This document shows, piece after piece, positions 15,572 through 24,185 of a stretch of 64,000 nucleotides of DNA; position 1 is the first letter of the stretch, and each line of letters begins with the position of its first letter. The notes below the pieces were generated by a model, which was not told where the DNA came from, ran no database searches, and saw nothing but the letters and a program-made list of their open reading frames with translations. Location: NCBI RefSeq assembly GCF_042655435.1, contig NZ_JBHSMG010000002.1:744001-808000 (forward strand), in the 5' to 3' direction. The position numbers and the translations under genes are program-made. Origin of the DNA: Lysinimonas soli (GTDB lineage: Bacteria; Actinomycetota; Actinomycetes; Actinomycetales; Microbacteriaceae).

Positions 15572-16849
15572 ATGCAGTCCGTGAAAGCCACAGCTTCACG
15601 CTCGAAGACCATCAGGGCCGCGGTCAGCGGTGTCGCCGTGCTCGGCGCCGCCGCCCTCGTTCTCAGTGGTTGTGCCGGCACCTCCGGCGGCACGAGCACC
15701 CCGAGCAAGACGCTCACGCTGAACATCGGCACGATCCTGCCGCAGACGGGTTCGCTTGCGACCCTCGGGCCGGCCGCCATCGAAGCCTCGAACCTCGCGG
15801 TGTCCGACATCAATGCGGCGAAGCAGGGCATCAAGCTCAACATCACCCAGAAGGACTCGGGCGACACCTCGACGAACATCGCGACCCAGTCGGTCACGAG
15901 CCTGCTCGCGAGCGGGGTCACGGCCATCCTCGGAGCCGAGTCCTCCAGCGTCTCGCTGACCGTCATCGACCAGATCTCGAAGGCCGGGGTCGTCCAGATC
16001 TCGCCGGCGAACACCTCGCCGACCTTCTCGACCTACGCGGACAACGGCTACTACTGGCGTACCGCGCCCTCCGACGTTCTGCAGGGCAAGGTGCTCGGGC
16101 AGAAGGTCCTGAAGGACGGCGCGACCAAGGTCGCGGTCATCTACCAGAACGATTCCTACGGCACCGGCCTCGACACCAACGTCACCAAGGCGATCACCGC
16201 CGGCGGCGGGACCGTCTCGGCCAACGTCGCGTTCGACACCGCCGCGACCGACTTCACCTCGGAGATCAACCAGGCGCTCTCGACCAACCCCGACGCGCTC
16301 GTCGTGATCTCGTTCGATCAGATCAAGACGATCGCCCAGGAGCTCGCGACCGACAAGTTCGACTTCAAGAAGTTCTACGGCTCGGACGGCAACTTCGGTG
16401 TCATCGACCCGAGCTACACGAACGCCGACATCGCGGGTGCCCAGTTCACCAACCCCGGTGTCAACGTGTCGGGTGACTTCAAGTCGAAGCTCGACAAGTT
16501 CACCGCCGCCGCCGGCGACAAGGCCCTGACCGCGTACTCGTACGCGCCGGAGTCGTACGACGCCATCGTGCTGCTGGCCCTCGCCGCCCTTCAGGGTGGC
16601 AAGACCGACGGTGCGACGCTGAAGGCGAACCTGCAGTCGGTCTCCGAGGGCGGCACGAAGTGCACGTCCTTCACGGACTGCGCGAAGCTGATCGCCTCCG
16701 GCAAGGACGTCAACTACGACGGTCTGTCGGGCCCGATCACCTTCGACAAGAACGGTGACCCGCAGCAGGCGTACATCTCGATCTACAAGTACACCGCCGG
16801 CAACAAGAACGAGTTCGAGAGCGCCGAGTTCGGCGACCTCAGCAAGTAA
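15572..16849 (+). CDS. branched-chain amino-acid ABC transporter receptor lipoprotein (LivJ-like, second copy)
   Basis: A 425-residue lipoprotein. The signal peptide has a VLSGC lipobox (lipid Cys34) and a Ser/Thr/Gly linker, then Peripla_BP_6: TLNIGTILPQTGSLATLGP, LAVSDINAAKQG, AILGAESSSVSL, VVQISPANTSPTFS, VAVIYQNDSYGTG and YSYAPESYDAIVLLALAA. ATG 15572 follows TAAGGAG at 15561; the frame runs open further upstream through the promoter region without a good start. Even codon use suggests strong expression, as for the main receptor. A strong terminator follows, and the permease operon lies beyond it on the other strand. Confidence 0.92.
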   Translation: MQSVKATASRSKTIRAAVSGVAVLGAAALVLSGCAGTSGGTSTPSKTLTLNIGTILPQTGSLATLGPAAIEASNLAVSDINAAKQGIKLNITQKDSGDTSTNIATQSVTSLLASGVTAILGAESSSVSLTVIDQISKAGVVQISPANTSPTFSTYADNGYYWRTAPSDVLQGKVLGQKVLKDGATKVAVIYQNDSYGTGLDTNVTKAITAGGGTVSANVAFDTAATDFTSEINQALSTNPDALVVISFDQIKTIAQELATDKFDFKKFYGSDGNFGVIDPSYTNADIAGAQFTNPGVNVSGDFKSKLDKFTAAAGDKALTAYSYAPESYDAIVLLALAALQGGKTDGATLKANLQSVSEGGTKCTSFTDCAKLIASGKDVNYDGLSGPITFDKNGDPQQAYISIYKYTAGNKNEFESAEFGDLSK

Positions 16850-16862
16850 CAGCTGCCCGCAA

Positions 16863-16896
16863 CGAAGGGCCCCGGTCTTCGGATCGGGGCCCTTCG
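16863..16896 (+). terminator. terminator after the LivJ-like receptor gene
   Basis: A 12-bp perfect stem, CGAAGGGCCCCG (16863-16874) with CGGGGCCCTTCG (16885-16896), and a 10-nt loop. Confidence 0.8.
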
Positions 16897-16969
16897 CCGT
16901 TGCTCGGAGCCGGCGTTCGCCCCAGACTCCGCGGCTCGCGAGTCACGACCGACGCTGCCGACAACCGGA

Positions 16970-17001
16970 GAGGGCCCCTCCCGTTCCCAGGAGGGGCCCT
17001 C
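16970..17001 (-). terminator. terminator of the livHMGF operon
   Basis: A 12-bp perfect stem, GAGGGCCCCTCC (16970-16981) with GGAGGGGCCCTC (16990-17001), 21 bp downstream of the livF stop on the minus strand. Together with the hairpin at 16863 it insulates the convergent units. Confidence 0.75.
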
Positions 17002-17022
17002 ACGCGATGGATGCGGCGGGGC

Positions 17023-17826
17023 TCAGCCGCCGACGGTCGGCGTCGAACTCGTCGCCGTGTGGTCGGTGGCGAGCGTGCCGAGGTACAGCTCGATGACCTT
17101 GGGGTCGTTCATGAGCGTGCGACCCGAGCCCGTGTAGGCATCCTTGCCCTGGTCGAGCACGTAGCCGCGGTCGCAGATCTGCAGGGCGCGGCGGGCGTTC
17201 TGCTCGACGATCATGACCGAGACGCCCGCCCGGTTGATCTGGGCGACGTTGATGAAGGTCTCGTCCTGGCGCACCGGCGAGAGGCCGGCGCTCGGCTCGT
17301 CGAGCAGCAGGACCGAGGGGTCCGTCATCAGGGCGCGCGACATCGCGACCATCTGACGCTCCCCGCCGGAGAGCGAGCCGGCACGCTGGGCGAGCCGTTT
17401 CTTCAACTCGGGGAACAACGACGCGACGAACTCGAGGCGCTCGGGGTAGACCTTGGGCTTCAGGTACAGGCCCATCTGGAGGTTCTCCTCGATGGTCAGG
17501 CTCGGGAAGACGTTGTTGTTCTGGGGCACGAAGCCGACGCCGCGGGCGACGAGCTTGTCGGCCTTCAGGCCGGTGATGTCGTCGCCGTTCAGGGTCACGG
17601 AGCCGCTGCGGATGTTGACCTGGCCGAAGATCGCCTTCAGCAGGGTGGACTTGCCGGCGCCGTTCGGCCCGATGATGCCCACGAGCTCGCCCTTGGCGAC
17701 GTAGACGTTGCAGCCGTTCAGGATGTTGACGCCGGGCAGGTAGCCGGCCACCAGTTCGGTCGCCGTCAGCACGATCTCTTCGCTCGCGGTACGCGGGGTG
17801 ACCTTGGGTGCGGCCTCGGTGCTCAT
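17023..17826 (-). CDS. livF: branched-chain amino-acid ABC transporter ATP-binding protein LivF
   Basis: A 267-residue ABC ATPase: Walker A GPNGAGKST at about 54-62, signature LSGGERQMVAMSRAL, Walker B VLLLDEPSAGLSP and the H-loop region MIVEQNARRAL. The short nucleotide-binding domain and the EQNARRAL segment are LivF-type. It pairs with LivG to drive the LivH/LivM channel. The start ATG (17826) overlaps the livG stop by 4 bp. It is the last gene of the operon and is followed by a terminator. The family normally imports Leu/Ile/Val or related amino acids and short amides; the substrate is not provable here. Confidence 0.93.
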   Translation of the reverse strand: MSTEAAPKVTPRTASEEIVLTATELVAGYLPGVNILNGCNVYVAKGELVGIIGPNGAGKSTLLKAIFGQVNIRSGSVTLNGDDITGLKADKLVARGVGFVPQNNNVFPSLTIEENLQMGLYLKPKVYPERLEFVASLFPELKKRLAQRAGSLSGGERQMVAMSRALMTDPSVLLLDEPSAGLSPVRQDETFINVAQINRAGVSVMIVEQNARRALQICDRGYVLDQGKDAYTGSGRTLMNDPKVIELYLGTLATDHTATSSTPTVGG

Positions 17827-18764
17827 GCGCCGCCCTCCTTCTCTTCGGCGAGCTCCTCCTGGATGACCGCCAGCAGGGGCGAGTTGTCGTCCTTCGCGAC
17901 CTCGAGCTGACCGGTCAGGCTGCCGAGGTCGGTGTCGTGGTGGGCGCCCAGGTAGGCGTCGATCACGGCCGGATCGTCCATCACGGCATCCGGGTAGCCC
18001 TCGGCGACGATCTTGCCCTCGGCCATGACGATCACCCAGTCGGCGATCGTGCGCACCATGTGCATGTCGTGCTCGACGAACAGCACGGTCATGCCGGTGG
18101 TCTTCAGGTCGAGGATGTGGCCGAGCAGTGACTGGGTGAGCGCCGGGTTGACACCGGCCATCGGCTCGTCGAGCATCACCAGCCGGGGCTCGGTCATGAG
18201 CGCACGGGCCATCTCGAGAAGCTTGCGCTGACCGCCGGACAGGCTCGCGGCGTAGTCGTCGGCCTTGGTGTCGAGCTTGAAGCGAGCGAGCAGGTCCATG
18301 GCGCGGGCCGTGATGTCGGCTTCGCGCTTGCGCCACAGTGGGCTGATGAGCGCGGTGAGGAACCGCTCGCCGCCCTGCTTGGTCGCTCCCAGCCGCATGT
18401 TCTCGAGCACGCTCAGCAGACCGAGGGCCTTGGTGAGCTGGAAGGTGCGGACCATGCCGCGTCGCGACACCTTGTACGCCGGGACGCCCGCGAGGTCCTG
18501 CCCGTCGAAGAACCACGTGCCGGTGTTGGGCTTGTCGAATCCGGTGAGCAGATTGAAGAAGGTGGTCTTGCCCGCCCCGTTGGGTCCGATCAGCGCCGTG
18601 ATCACGCCGCGGGGGATCTCGACATGCGCGACGTCGACGGCCGTGTTGCCCCCGAAGGTGCGGGTGACGTTGTCGGCGACCAGGATCGGATCGACCTTCT
18701 TGACCCCGGGGCCCGGTTCTCCGATCTGCAGTCCGGTTGCTTTGCTCGCGCTCTTCTCAGGCAC
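17823..18764 (-). CDS. livG: branched-chain amino-acid ABC transporter ATP-binding protein LivG
   Basis: A 313-residue ABC ATPase: Walker A GPNGAGKTT near 59-67, GMVRTFQLTKALGLLSVLENM (LivG Q-loop region), signature LSGGQRKLLEMARAL, Walker B LVMLDEPMAGVNP and FVEHDMHMV. It is longer than E. coli LivG (about 255): residues 1-28 and the last ~45 form extra tails, the C-terminal one acidic (AEEKEGG). It overlaps livM by 8 bp upstream and livF by 4 bp downstream, indicating tight translational coupling. Confidence 0.93.
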   Translation of the reverse strand: MPEKSASKATGLQIGEPGPGVKKVDPILVADNVTRTFGGNTAVDVAHVEIPRGVITALIGPNGAGKTTFFNLLTGFDKPNTGTWFFDGQDLAGVPAYKVSRRGMVRTFQLTKALGLLSVLENMRLGATKQGGERFLTALISPLWRKREADITARAMDLLARFKLDTKADDYAASLSGGQRKLLEMARALMTEPRLVMLDEPMAGVNPALTQSLLGHILDLKTTGMTVLFVEHDMHMVRTIADWVIVMAEGKIVAEGYPDAVMDDPAVIDAYLGAHHDTDLGSLTGQLEVAKDDNSPLLAVIQEELAEEKEGGA

Positions 18765-19731
18765 CGAAATGCGCCTCCCTCTTCTTGCCCAGGATGCCCT
18801 GGGGGCGGAACACGATGATCAGCATGAGGGCGATGCCCACGAGGATGTACCGCACGGGTCCCTGCTGCACCTGGGTGATCGGCAGCAGATGGTTGGTCAC
18901 CAGGAGGCTGAGGACGCCGTCGGTCAGCGACAGCACGATCCAGAAGATGATCGAGCCGAGAATGGGGCCGAGCACGGTGGTCGCCCCGCCCAGCAACATG
19001 ATCGTGAAGAGGAAGAACGTCGTCTGCGTGCCGTAGTTGTCGGGCTGCAGCGACGTCGGCACGATGTTGATGATGACGCCGAGCGCGGCGAGCACGCCGC
19101 CGATGATCAGCGCCTGCATCTTGTACCAGTAGACGTTCTTGCCCAGGGCGCGCACGGCATCCTCGTCTTCGCGGATGCCCTTGACGATGCGGCCCCACGG
19201 GCTGCGCATGAGCTGCCAGACGAAGAGTGCGGCGATGATGACCAGGGCCCAGCCGACGATGATGACCCAGAGGTCGTCCTGGTTCTTGGCGAGGATCCCG
19301 AACCCGTACGTGCCGGCCGGGATCGGATTGATGGAGTCGAACGAGTTCGACGACCCGTTGATCCCGTCCGTTCCACCGGTGTACGGCGTCAGACTCGGTG
19401 TCTTCACGGTGTACCGGATGATCTCGGCCGCCGCGATGGTCACGATGCTGAGGTAGTCGGCTCTCAGGCGCAGCGTCGGGATGCCGAGGATGAATGCGAA
19501 GATCACGGCGGCGATGATCGCCGCCAGCACCGAGGCCCACAGCGGCCAGCCGAGCTTCACGGCCGTGATCGCGAAGGCGTAGCCGCCGACCGCCATGAAC
19601 CCGGCCTGGCCGAAGTTGATCAGGCCCGTGAATCCGAAGCAGACCGCGAGGCCGAGGGCCGCGAGCGCGTAGGCGATCGTCTGCGCCGACAGGATCTGGC
19701 CGAACGCCAGAATGACGAAGTTGAAGTCCAT
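18757..19731 (-). CDS. livM: branched-chain amino-acid ABC transporter permease LivM
   Basis: A 324-residue polytopic membrane protein with about eight to nine hydrophobic segments. It carries the LivM/BPD_transp_2 signature GLINFGQAGFMAVGGYAFAI near the N-terminus and the cytoplasmic coupling region RSPWGRIVKGIREDEDAVRALGKN near 190-215, and ends in IVFRPQGILGKKREAHF. It forms the channel with LivH. It begins 18 bp after livH, with GGAG-type bases just before the ATG, and overlaps livG by 8 bp. Confidence 0.93.
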   Translation of the reverse strand: MDFNFVILAFGQILSAQTIAYALAALGLAVCFGFTGLINFGQAGFMAVGGYAFAITAVKLGWPLWASVLAAIIAAVIFAFILGIPTLRLRADYLSIVTIAAAEIIRYTVKTPSLTPYTGGTDGINGSSNSFDSINPIPAGTYGFGILAKNQDDLWVIIVGWALVIIAALFVWQLMRSPWGRIVKGIREDEDAVRALGKNVYWYKMQALIIGGVLAALGVIINIVPTSLQPDNYGTQTTFFLFTIMLLGGATTVLGPILGSIIFWIVLSLTDGVLSLLVTNHLLPITQVQQGPVRYILVGIALMLIIVFRPQGILGKKREAHFGA

Positions 19732-19749
19732 GTTCCGCTCCTCCCTTTC

Positions 19750-21150
19750 CTAACCGATTCGCTCTCGGCGCCCGAAGATCCCCTGCGGTCGGACGAGCAG
19801 GATCAGGATCATGACGACGAGGGCCGCCGCGTTCTGCACGTTGGCCGGGATCACGAGGGTCGACAGGTTCACCAGCAGGCCGATGATGAGCGAGCCGACG
19901 AGGGCGCCGAAGGCCGTGCCGAATCCGCCGAGCGTGACCGCGGCGAAGATGAGCAGCAGGATGCTGGCGCCGGTGTCCCAGCGCAGCGTCTGGTGGTATC
20001 CGATCAGCACGCCGGCGAGGCCCGCCAAGGCGCCCGCGCCGGTCCAGACGATGCGGATGATGCGCTCCACGTTGATGCCCGAGGCCGCCGCCAGCGATTT
20101 GTTGTCGGCGACCGCGCGGGTGGCCTTGCCGATGCGGGTGCGCAGCAGCAGGAAGGCGACGAGCAGCAGCATCACGATGCAGATGACGACGCTGATGAGG
20201 TCGATCTGCCGCAGGTGCACGGGGCCGAAGGTGACCGTCGTGCCGGTCGGCACGGGCAGCACCAGCTGGTCCGGCCCGAAGAGGAACTGATAGAAGTAGC
20301 GGAGTGCGAGCGACAGCCCGATGCTGACGATCATCAGGGGGATCAGGCCGACCCCGCGCTTGCGCAGCGGCTTCCAGAGCCCCAGGTCCTGCACGTAACC
20401 GAAGACGCCGCCGAGCACGAAGGACCCGATGAGAGCCACCACGATGGGCGCGTGCAGGATGCCGCTCAGCACGTATCCGGCGAGGGCCCCGAAGGTGACC
20501 AGCTCGCCGTGCGCGAAGTTGTTGAGCCCGGTCGTGCCGTAGATCAGAGAGACGCCGATCGAGGCCAGCGCGAGGAGCAGACCGAAGATGACGCCGTTGA
20601 CGAAGAGGTTGGTCACCAGCGAGAAGTAGTCCGTGGAGTCGCCGCCCCCGCCACCTGAGCCAGGGGAGGGGCTCGCCGAGTTGCCCGGGTTCAGCGACGC
20701 ACCGCTCGGGGTGAGCAGGAAGTAGGCCGGGTCACCCTGGTCGCCGCTCGAGATCGTGATCTTGAGCGGATTGATGGCCGGGCCGAGGGTCTTGTCGGGC
20801 AGGCTCGAGGCGTCGAGCGCGAAGGTGTAGTCGCCCGAGCGCGGCACGCCGGCGGCGACCTTGCCGTCGGCGCCGGTCGTGAACGATTGCGAGAATCCCT
20901 TGGGGCCGGTGACCTTGACCACGACCCCGGGGACGTTGCTCTTGTCGGCCGCGACGCGCACCCAGATCTCGGCGTATTGGGCTGGAGCGGTGGCCGTGGG
21001 GGTCGGGCTCGGCGAATCCGTCGGATCGGCGCGAGTCGCCGCGATCGCCGGAACCGCCGAGAAGGCCATCGCGCCGACGGCGACGAGCACAGCGAGAAGG
21101 CCGACAATCAGCCTCGCAACACGGGGCGACAGGAGTGGCGCCTTCACCAT
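19750..21150 (-). CDS. livH: branched-chain amino-acid ABC transporter permease LivH with an extra N-terminal extracytoplasmic domain
   Basis: A 466-residue protein. Residues from about 176 are a normal LivH permease (TGLNNFAHGELVTFGALAGY, RTRIGKATRAVADNKSLAAASGI, LVRPQGIFGRRERIG). The first ~175 residues are unusual: a signal-peptide-like segment ending AVPAIAA (cleavage or anchor near 38), a Pro/Ser/Thr linker, a beta-rich Ig/carboxypeptidase-regulatory-like domain (VRVAADKSNVPGVVVKVTGP, TTGADGKVAAGVPRSGDYTF; about 55-150), and a Gly/Ser/Pro linker. The domain should lie outside the membrane, possibly docking the lipoprotein receptors (inference). The ATG at 21150 follows GGAGG with 5-nt spacing. 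Confidence 0.9.
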   Translation of the reverse strand: MVKAPLLSPRVARLIVGLLAVLVAVGAMAFSAVPAIAATRADPTDSPSPTPTATAPAQYAEIWVRVAADKSNVPGVVVKVTGPKGFSQSFTTGADGKVAAGVPRSGDYTFALDASSLPDKTLGPAINPLKITISSGDQGDPAYFLLTPSGASLNPGNSASPSPGSGGGGGDSTDYFSLVTNLFVNGVIFGLLLALASIGVSLIYGTTGLNNFAHGELVTFGALAGYVLSGILHAPIVVALIGSFVLGGVFGYVQDLGLWKPLRKRGVGLIPLMIVSIGLSLALRYFYQFLFGPDQLVLPVPTGTTVTFGPVHLRQIDLISVVICIVMLLLVAFLLLRTRIGKATRAVADNKSLAAASGINVERIIRIVWTGAGALAGLAGVLIGYHQTLRWDTGASILLLIFAAVTLGGFGTAFGALVGSLIIGLLVNLSTLVIPANVQNAAALVVMILILLVRPQGIFGRRERIG

Positions 21151-21254
21151 GGGTACCTCCGGTGGATGGAGCGGTCGCGGCAACTGTCATGCAGGTGCCG
21201 CCGCGAAGGACGATCCGAGCGTGGTGTTCACCGTACTTGCCGTTTGTGTCCCGC

Positions 21255-21274
21255 GTGTTTCGATATCGCAACAC
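21255..21274. promoter_or_regulatory. 20-nt near-perfect palindrome upstream of livH
   Basis: GTGTTTCGATATCGCAACAC is a palindrome with one mismatched pair, 104 bp upstream of the livH start on the minus strand and 155 bp before guaB. It also reads GTTTC-N6-GCAAC, one base away from an inverted actinobacterial GlnR box. It may be an operator for the liv operon. Confidence 0.45.
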
Positions 21275-21429
21275 TCGTGCACTCCTTCGTGCGACGACGG
21301 GCTCCGCCCATGATGGAGTGTGATGGAATAGCGGTCAAGCAATCGCGGTTGCGAAAGGTAGCCGGGGTCCATCGTCGCAGGCCGGTTCCACCCCTCTTCG
21401 CAGTGCTTCCAGCCAGGAGAACAGACAGC

Positions 21430-22932
21430 ATGGACCAGCCCGATCCGTTCGGTTTCGTCGGACTCACCTACGACGACGTGATGCTCCTGCCGGGGCATAC
21501 CGACGTCATCCCGAGCGAGGCGGACACCTCCTCGCGGCTCACCCGCCGGATCAGCCTGAGCGCACCGCTCGTCTCCAGCGCGATGGACACCGTGACCGAG
21601 TCGCGCATGGCCATCGCGATGGCCCGCCAGGGCGGCCTCGGGGTGCTGCACCGCAATCTCTCGATCGCCGATCAGGCGATGCACGTCGACAAGGTCAAGC
21701 GCAGCGAGTCCGGCATGATCACCAACCCGGTGACCACGACTCCGGACGCCACGGTGGCCGAGGTCGACGCGATGTGCGGGCAGTTCCGGGTGTCGGGCCT
21801 GCCGGTCGTCGAGGGCGACGGAACGCTCGTCGGCATCATCACCAACCGCGACATGCGCTTCGTCTCGCCGTTCGAGAAGGCGACGACCCTCGTGCGCGAC
21901 GTCATGACGAAGGCGCCGCTCATCACGGCCCCCATGGGCATCGACCCGGATGACGCGGTCGCGATCTTCGCCCAGCACAAGATCGAGAAGCTCCCGCTCG
22001 TCGACCCCGCGGGCCGGCTCAGCGGCCTCATCACGGTCAAGGACTTCGAGAAGACCGAGAAGTACCCGAACGCCACGAAGGACGACGCGGGCCGGCTGCG
22101 CGTCGGCGCCGCGATCGGCTTCTTCGGTGACGCCTGGGAGCGTGCAGGAGCGCTCCTCGAGGCCGGTGTCGACGTCATCGTCGTCGACACGGCCAACGGC
22201 GACTCGAAGGGCGTGCTCGACATCATCCGCCGCCTGAAGTCGGACCCGGCCTTCGCGTCGGTCGACGTCATCGGCGGCAACGTGGCCACCCGCAGCGGCG
22301 CCCAGGCGCTCGTCGACGCGGGAGCCGACGCCATCAAGGTGGGCGTCGGTCCGGGTTCGATCTGCACGACGCGCGTCGTGGCGGGCGTCGGAGTCCCGCA
22401 GGTGACCGCCGTCTACGAGGCCTCGCTGGCGGCCCGCGAGACCGGCATCCCGGTCATCGCCGACGGCGGCCTGCAGTATTCGGGCGACATCGCCAAGGCG
22501 CTCGTCGCGGGCGCCGACACCGTCATGCTCGGCTCGCTGCTCGCCGGCACCGACGAGAGCCCGGGAGACCTCGTCTACAGCAACGGCAAGCAGTTCAAGA
22601 ACTACCGCGGCATGGGCTCGCTCGGTGCGCTCAGCGACCGCGGCAAGAAGACCTCGTACTCGCGCGACCGTTACTTCCAGGCCGACGTGCCCTCGGATGC
22701 GCAGCTCATCCCCGAAGGGATCGAGGGTCGGGTGCCCTACCGCGGCGCCCTCGGTGCCACCGTCTACCAGCTGGTCGGCGGCCTGCGGCAGAGCATGTTC
22801 TACGTGGGCGCCCGCACGATCCCGGAGCTCAAGCAGCTCGGGAAGTTCGTGCGGATCACGCCGGCCGGGCTCAAGGAGTCGCACCCCCACGACATCCAGA
22901 TGACCGTCGAGGCCCCGAACTACTCGCGCTGA
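21430..22932 (+). CDS. guaB: inosine-5'-monophosphate dehydrogenase
   Basis: A 500-residue protein that oxidises IMP to XMP, the committed step to GMP. The TIM barrel is interrupted by two CBS domains (about 97-205: MITNPVTTTPDATVAE, VMTKAPLITAPMG). The catalytic loop GPGSICTTR has Cys312. IADGGLQYSGDIAKAL, the flap SRDRYFQ and the C-terminal KESHPHDIQ follow. AGGAG lies about 12 nt before ATG 21430. guaB3 and guaA follow within 8 kb, so guanine nucleotide synthesis is clustered. Confidence 0.97.
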   Translation: MDQPDPFGFVGLTYDDVMLLPGHTDVIPSEADTSSRLTRRISLSAPLVSSAMDTVTESRMAIAMARQGGLGVLHRNLSIADQAMHVDKVKRSESGMITNPVTTTPDATVAEVDAMCGQFRVSGLPVVEGDGTLVGIITNRDMRFVSPFEKATTLVRDVMTKAPLITAPMGIDPDDAVAIFAQHKIEKLPLVDPAGRLSGLITVKDFEKTEKYPNATKDDAGRLRVGAAIGFFGDAWERAGALLEAGVDVIVVDTANGDSKGVLDIIRRLKSDPAFASVDVIGGNVATRSGAQALVDAGADAIKVGVGPGSICTTRVVAGVGVPQVTAVYEASLAARETGIPVIADGGLQYSGDIAKALVAGADTVMLGSLLAGTDESPGDLVYSNGKQFKNYRGMGSLGALSDRGKKTSYSRDRYFQADVPSDAQLIPEGIEGRVPYRGALGATVYQLVGGLRQSMFYVGARTIPELKQLGKFVRITPAGLKESHPHDIQMTVEAPNYSR

Positions 22933-22938
22933 GCCCGC

Positions 22939-24099
22939 TCAGGAGGGGGAGCGCAGCGCGGCGATGCGCTCGATCGCCTCGGTGAGCACCTCCGGTGAGC
23001 ACGCGAGGTTGAGGCGGGCGAATCCGGCGCCGGCCGGCCCGAAGTCGGGCCCGGGCACGAGGGCGACTCTGGCCTCCTTGAGGATTCGCGCCGCCGGGTC
23101 GTCGCCCCAGCCGAGCTCGCGGAAGTCCAGCCACGCCAGGAAGCCGGCCCGCGGCGGACGGTAGCCGACCTCGGGCAGGTACCGTGCGAGCAAAGAGGCC
23201 AACAGCTCGCTCGATCGCTGGATCGCGGCGATCGCCCCGTCGAGCCACGGCTCGTCGTCGCGGAAGCCGGCCACGCTCGCGTGCAGGCCGAGGATGCTCG
23301 TGCGTGCGCCGACCTCGAAGCTCATGCCGTCGAGCGCGGCGATTCCGCGCGCCGATTCGGCGATCATCATCGCGCACTTGATGCCCGCGAGATTGAAGCC
23401 CTTGCTCGCCGAGGTCACGGTGAGGCCGTGATCGCGGGCGGCATCCGAGACGCTGAGGAAGGGCGTGAAGGTCTCGCCCGGGAACACCAGCGGGCTGTGG
23501 ATCTCGTCGCTGATCACGGTCACGCCGTGGCGCGCGGCGCTCGCCGCGAGCAACTCGAGATCGCTGAGGGGGTGGATGAGTCCGAGGGGATTGTGCGGAT
23601 GACACAGCAGCATGGCCGTCGCCCCCGCGGCGAACGCGCGCTCGATCCCGTCGAGGTCGAGCCCGTACCCGCTCGGGCGGTCCGCGGACGTCGCAAGCGG
23701 CACGTCGACGACCATGCCGTCGGCCTCGGCGACGAACTCGGCGAACGGCGGGTAGACCGGCGTCGTGATGACGACACCGTCACCGGGGGTGATCACGCGC
23801 CGCAGGGTCTCGACGATGGCGACGCTCACGTCGGTCGTGGTGCGGATTCCGCGCCGCCGGGGCCGCCAGCCCCAACGGCGCTGGGCGAAGTCGGCGAACG
23901 CCGCGGGCAGCTCGCCCGGCGACCCGACGTACCCGGAGTCGGAGGCGGCGATGCGGTCGTGCAGGGTGCGCACGATGCCGGGGGCGAGGGGGTAGTCCAT
24001 CTCGGCGACGAACAACGGCAGCACGTCGGGCGGGTACGCGGTCCATTTGACGCTCGTGCGCGTGCGAAGGGTCTCGAGGGGCTCGGCGTCGACGTTCAT
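22939..24099 (-). CDS. PatB/MalY-type PLP aminotransferase (probable cystathionine beta-lyase-like)
   Basis: A 386-residue fold-type I PLP enzyme. It contains PLFVAEMDYPLAPGI near the N-terminus (MalY/PatB family), VYPPFAEFV, CHPHNPLGLIHP, SDEIHSPLVFPG and the PLP-lysine motif SASKGFNLAGIKCA. Family members cleave C-S bonds (cystathionine, cysteine conjugates) or transaminate; the reaction here is not fixed by sequence. I chose ATG 24099 (MNVDAEPLETLRTRTS); the longer open frame adds 46 basic residues without similarity. It is convergent with guaB (6-bp gap) and divergent from guaB3. Confidence 0.85.
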   Translation of the reverse strand: MNVDAEPLETLRTRTSVKWTAYPPDVLPLFVAEMDYPLAPGIVRTLHDRIAASDSGYVGSPGELPAAFADFAQRRWGWRPRRRGIRTTTDVSVAIVETLRRVITPGDGVVITTPVYPPFAEFVAEADGMVVDVPLATSADRPSGYGLDLDGIERAFAAGATAMLLCHPHNPLGLIHPLSDLELLAASAARHGVTVISDEIHSPLVFPGETFTPFLSVSDAARDHGLTVTSASKGFNLAGIKCAMMIAESARGIAALDGMSFEVGARTSILGLHASVAGFRDDEPWLDGAIAAIQRSSELLASLLARYLPEVGYRPPRAGFLAWLDFRELGWGDDPAARILKEARVALVPGPDFGPAGAGFARLNLACSPEVLTEAIERIAALRSPS

Positions 24100-24171
24100 C
24101 CTCAGAGTCTGCGCAGCCGGGGAGCCGAGCGCTACCCCGACTCGCTCTGCGGCCGGGGGAGCGGGTCCCGG

Positions 24172-24177
24172 TAGGAT
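24172..24177 (+). promoter_or_regulatory. -10-like hexamer TAGGAT before guaB3
   Basis: TAGGAT ends 8 nt before the GTG at 24186. This is consistent with a leaderless or nearly leaderless message. Confidence 0.45.
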
Positions 24178-24185
24178 CGGGCATC

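Noticed and set aside
18265..20658. Open frame of about 797 codons on the plus strand opposite livG, livM and livH
   Set aside because: An antisense shadow of three convincing Liv genes, with low-complexity composition (Asp, Glu, Arg, Gln, His) and no start or ribosome-binding logic.
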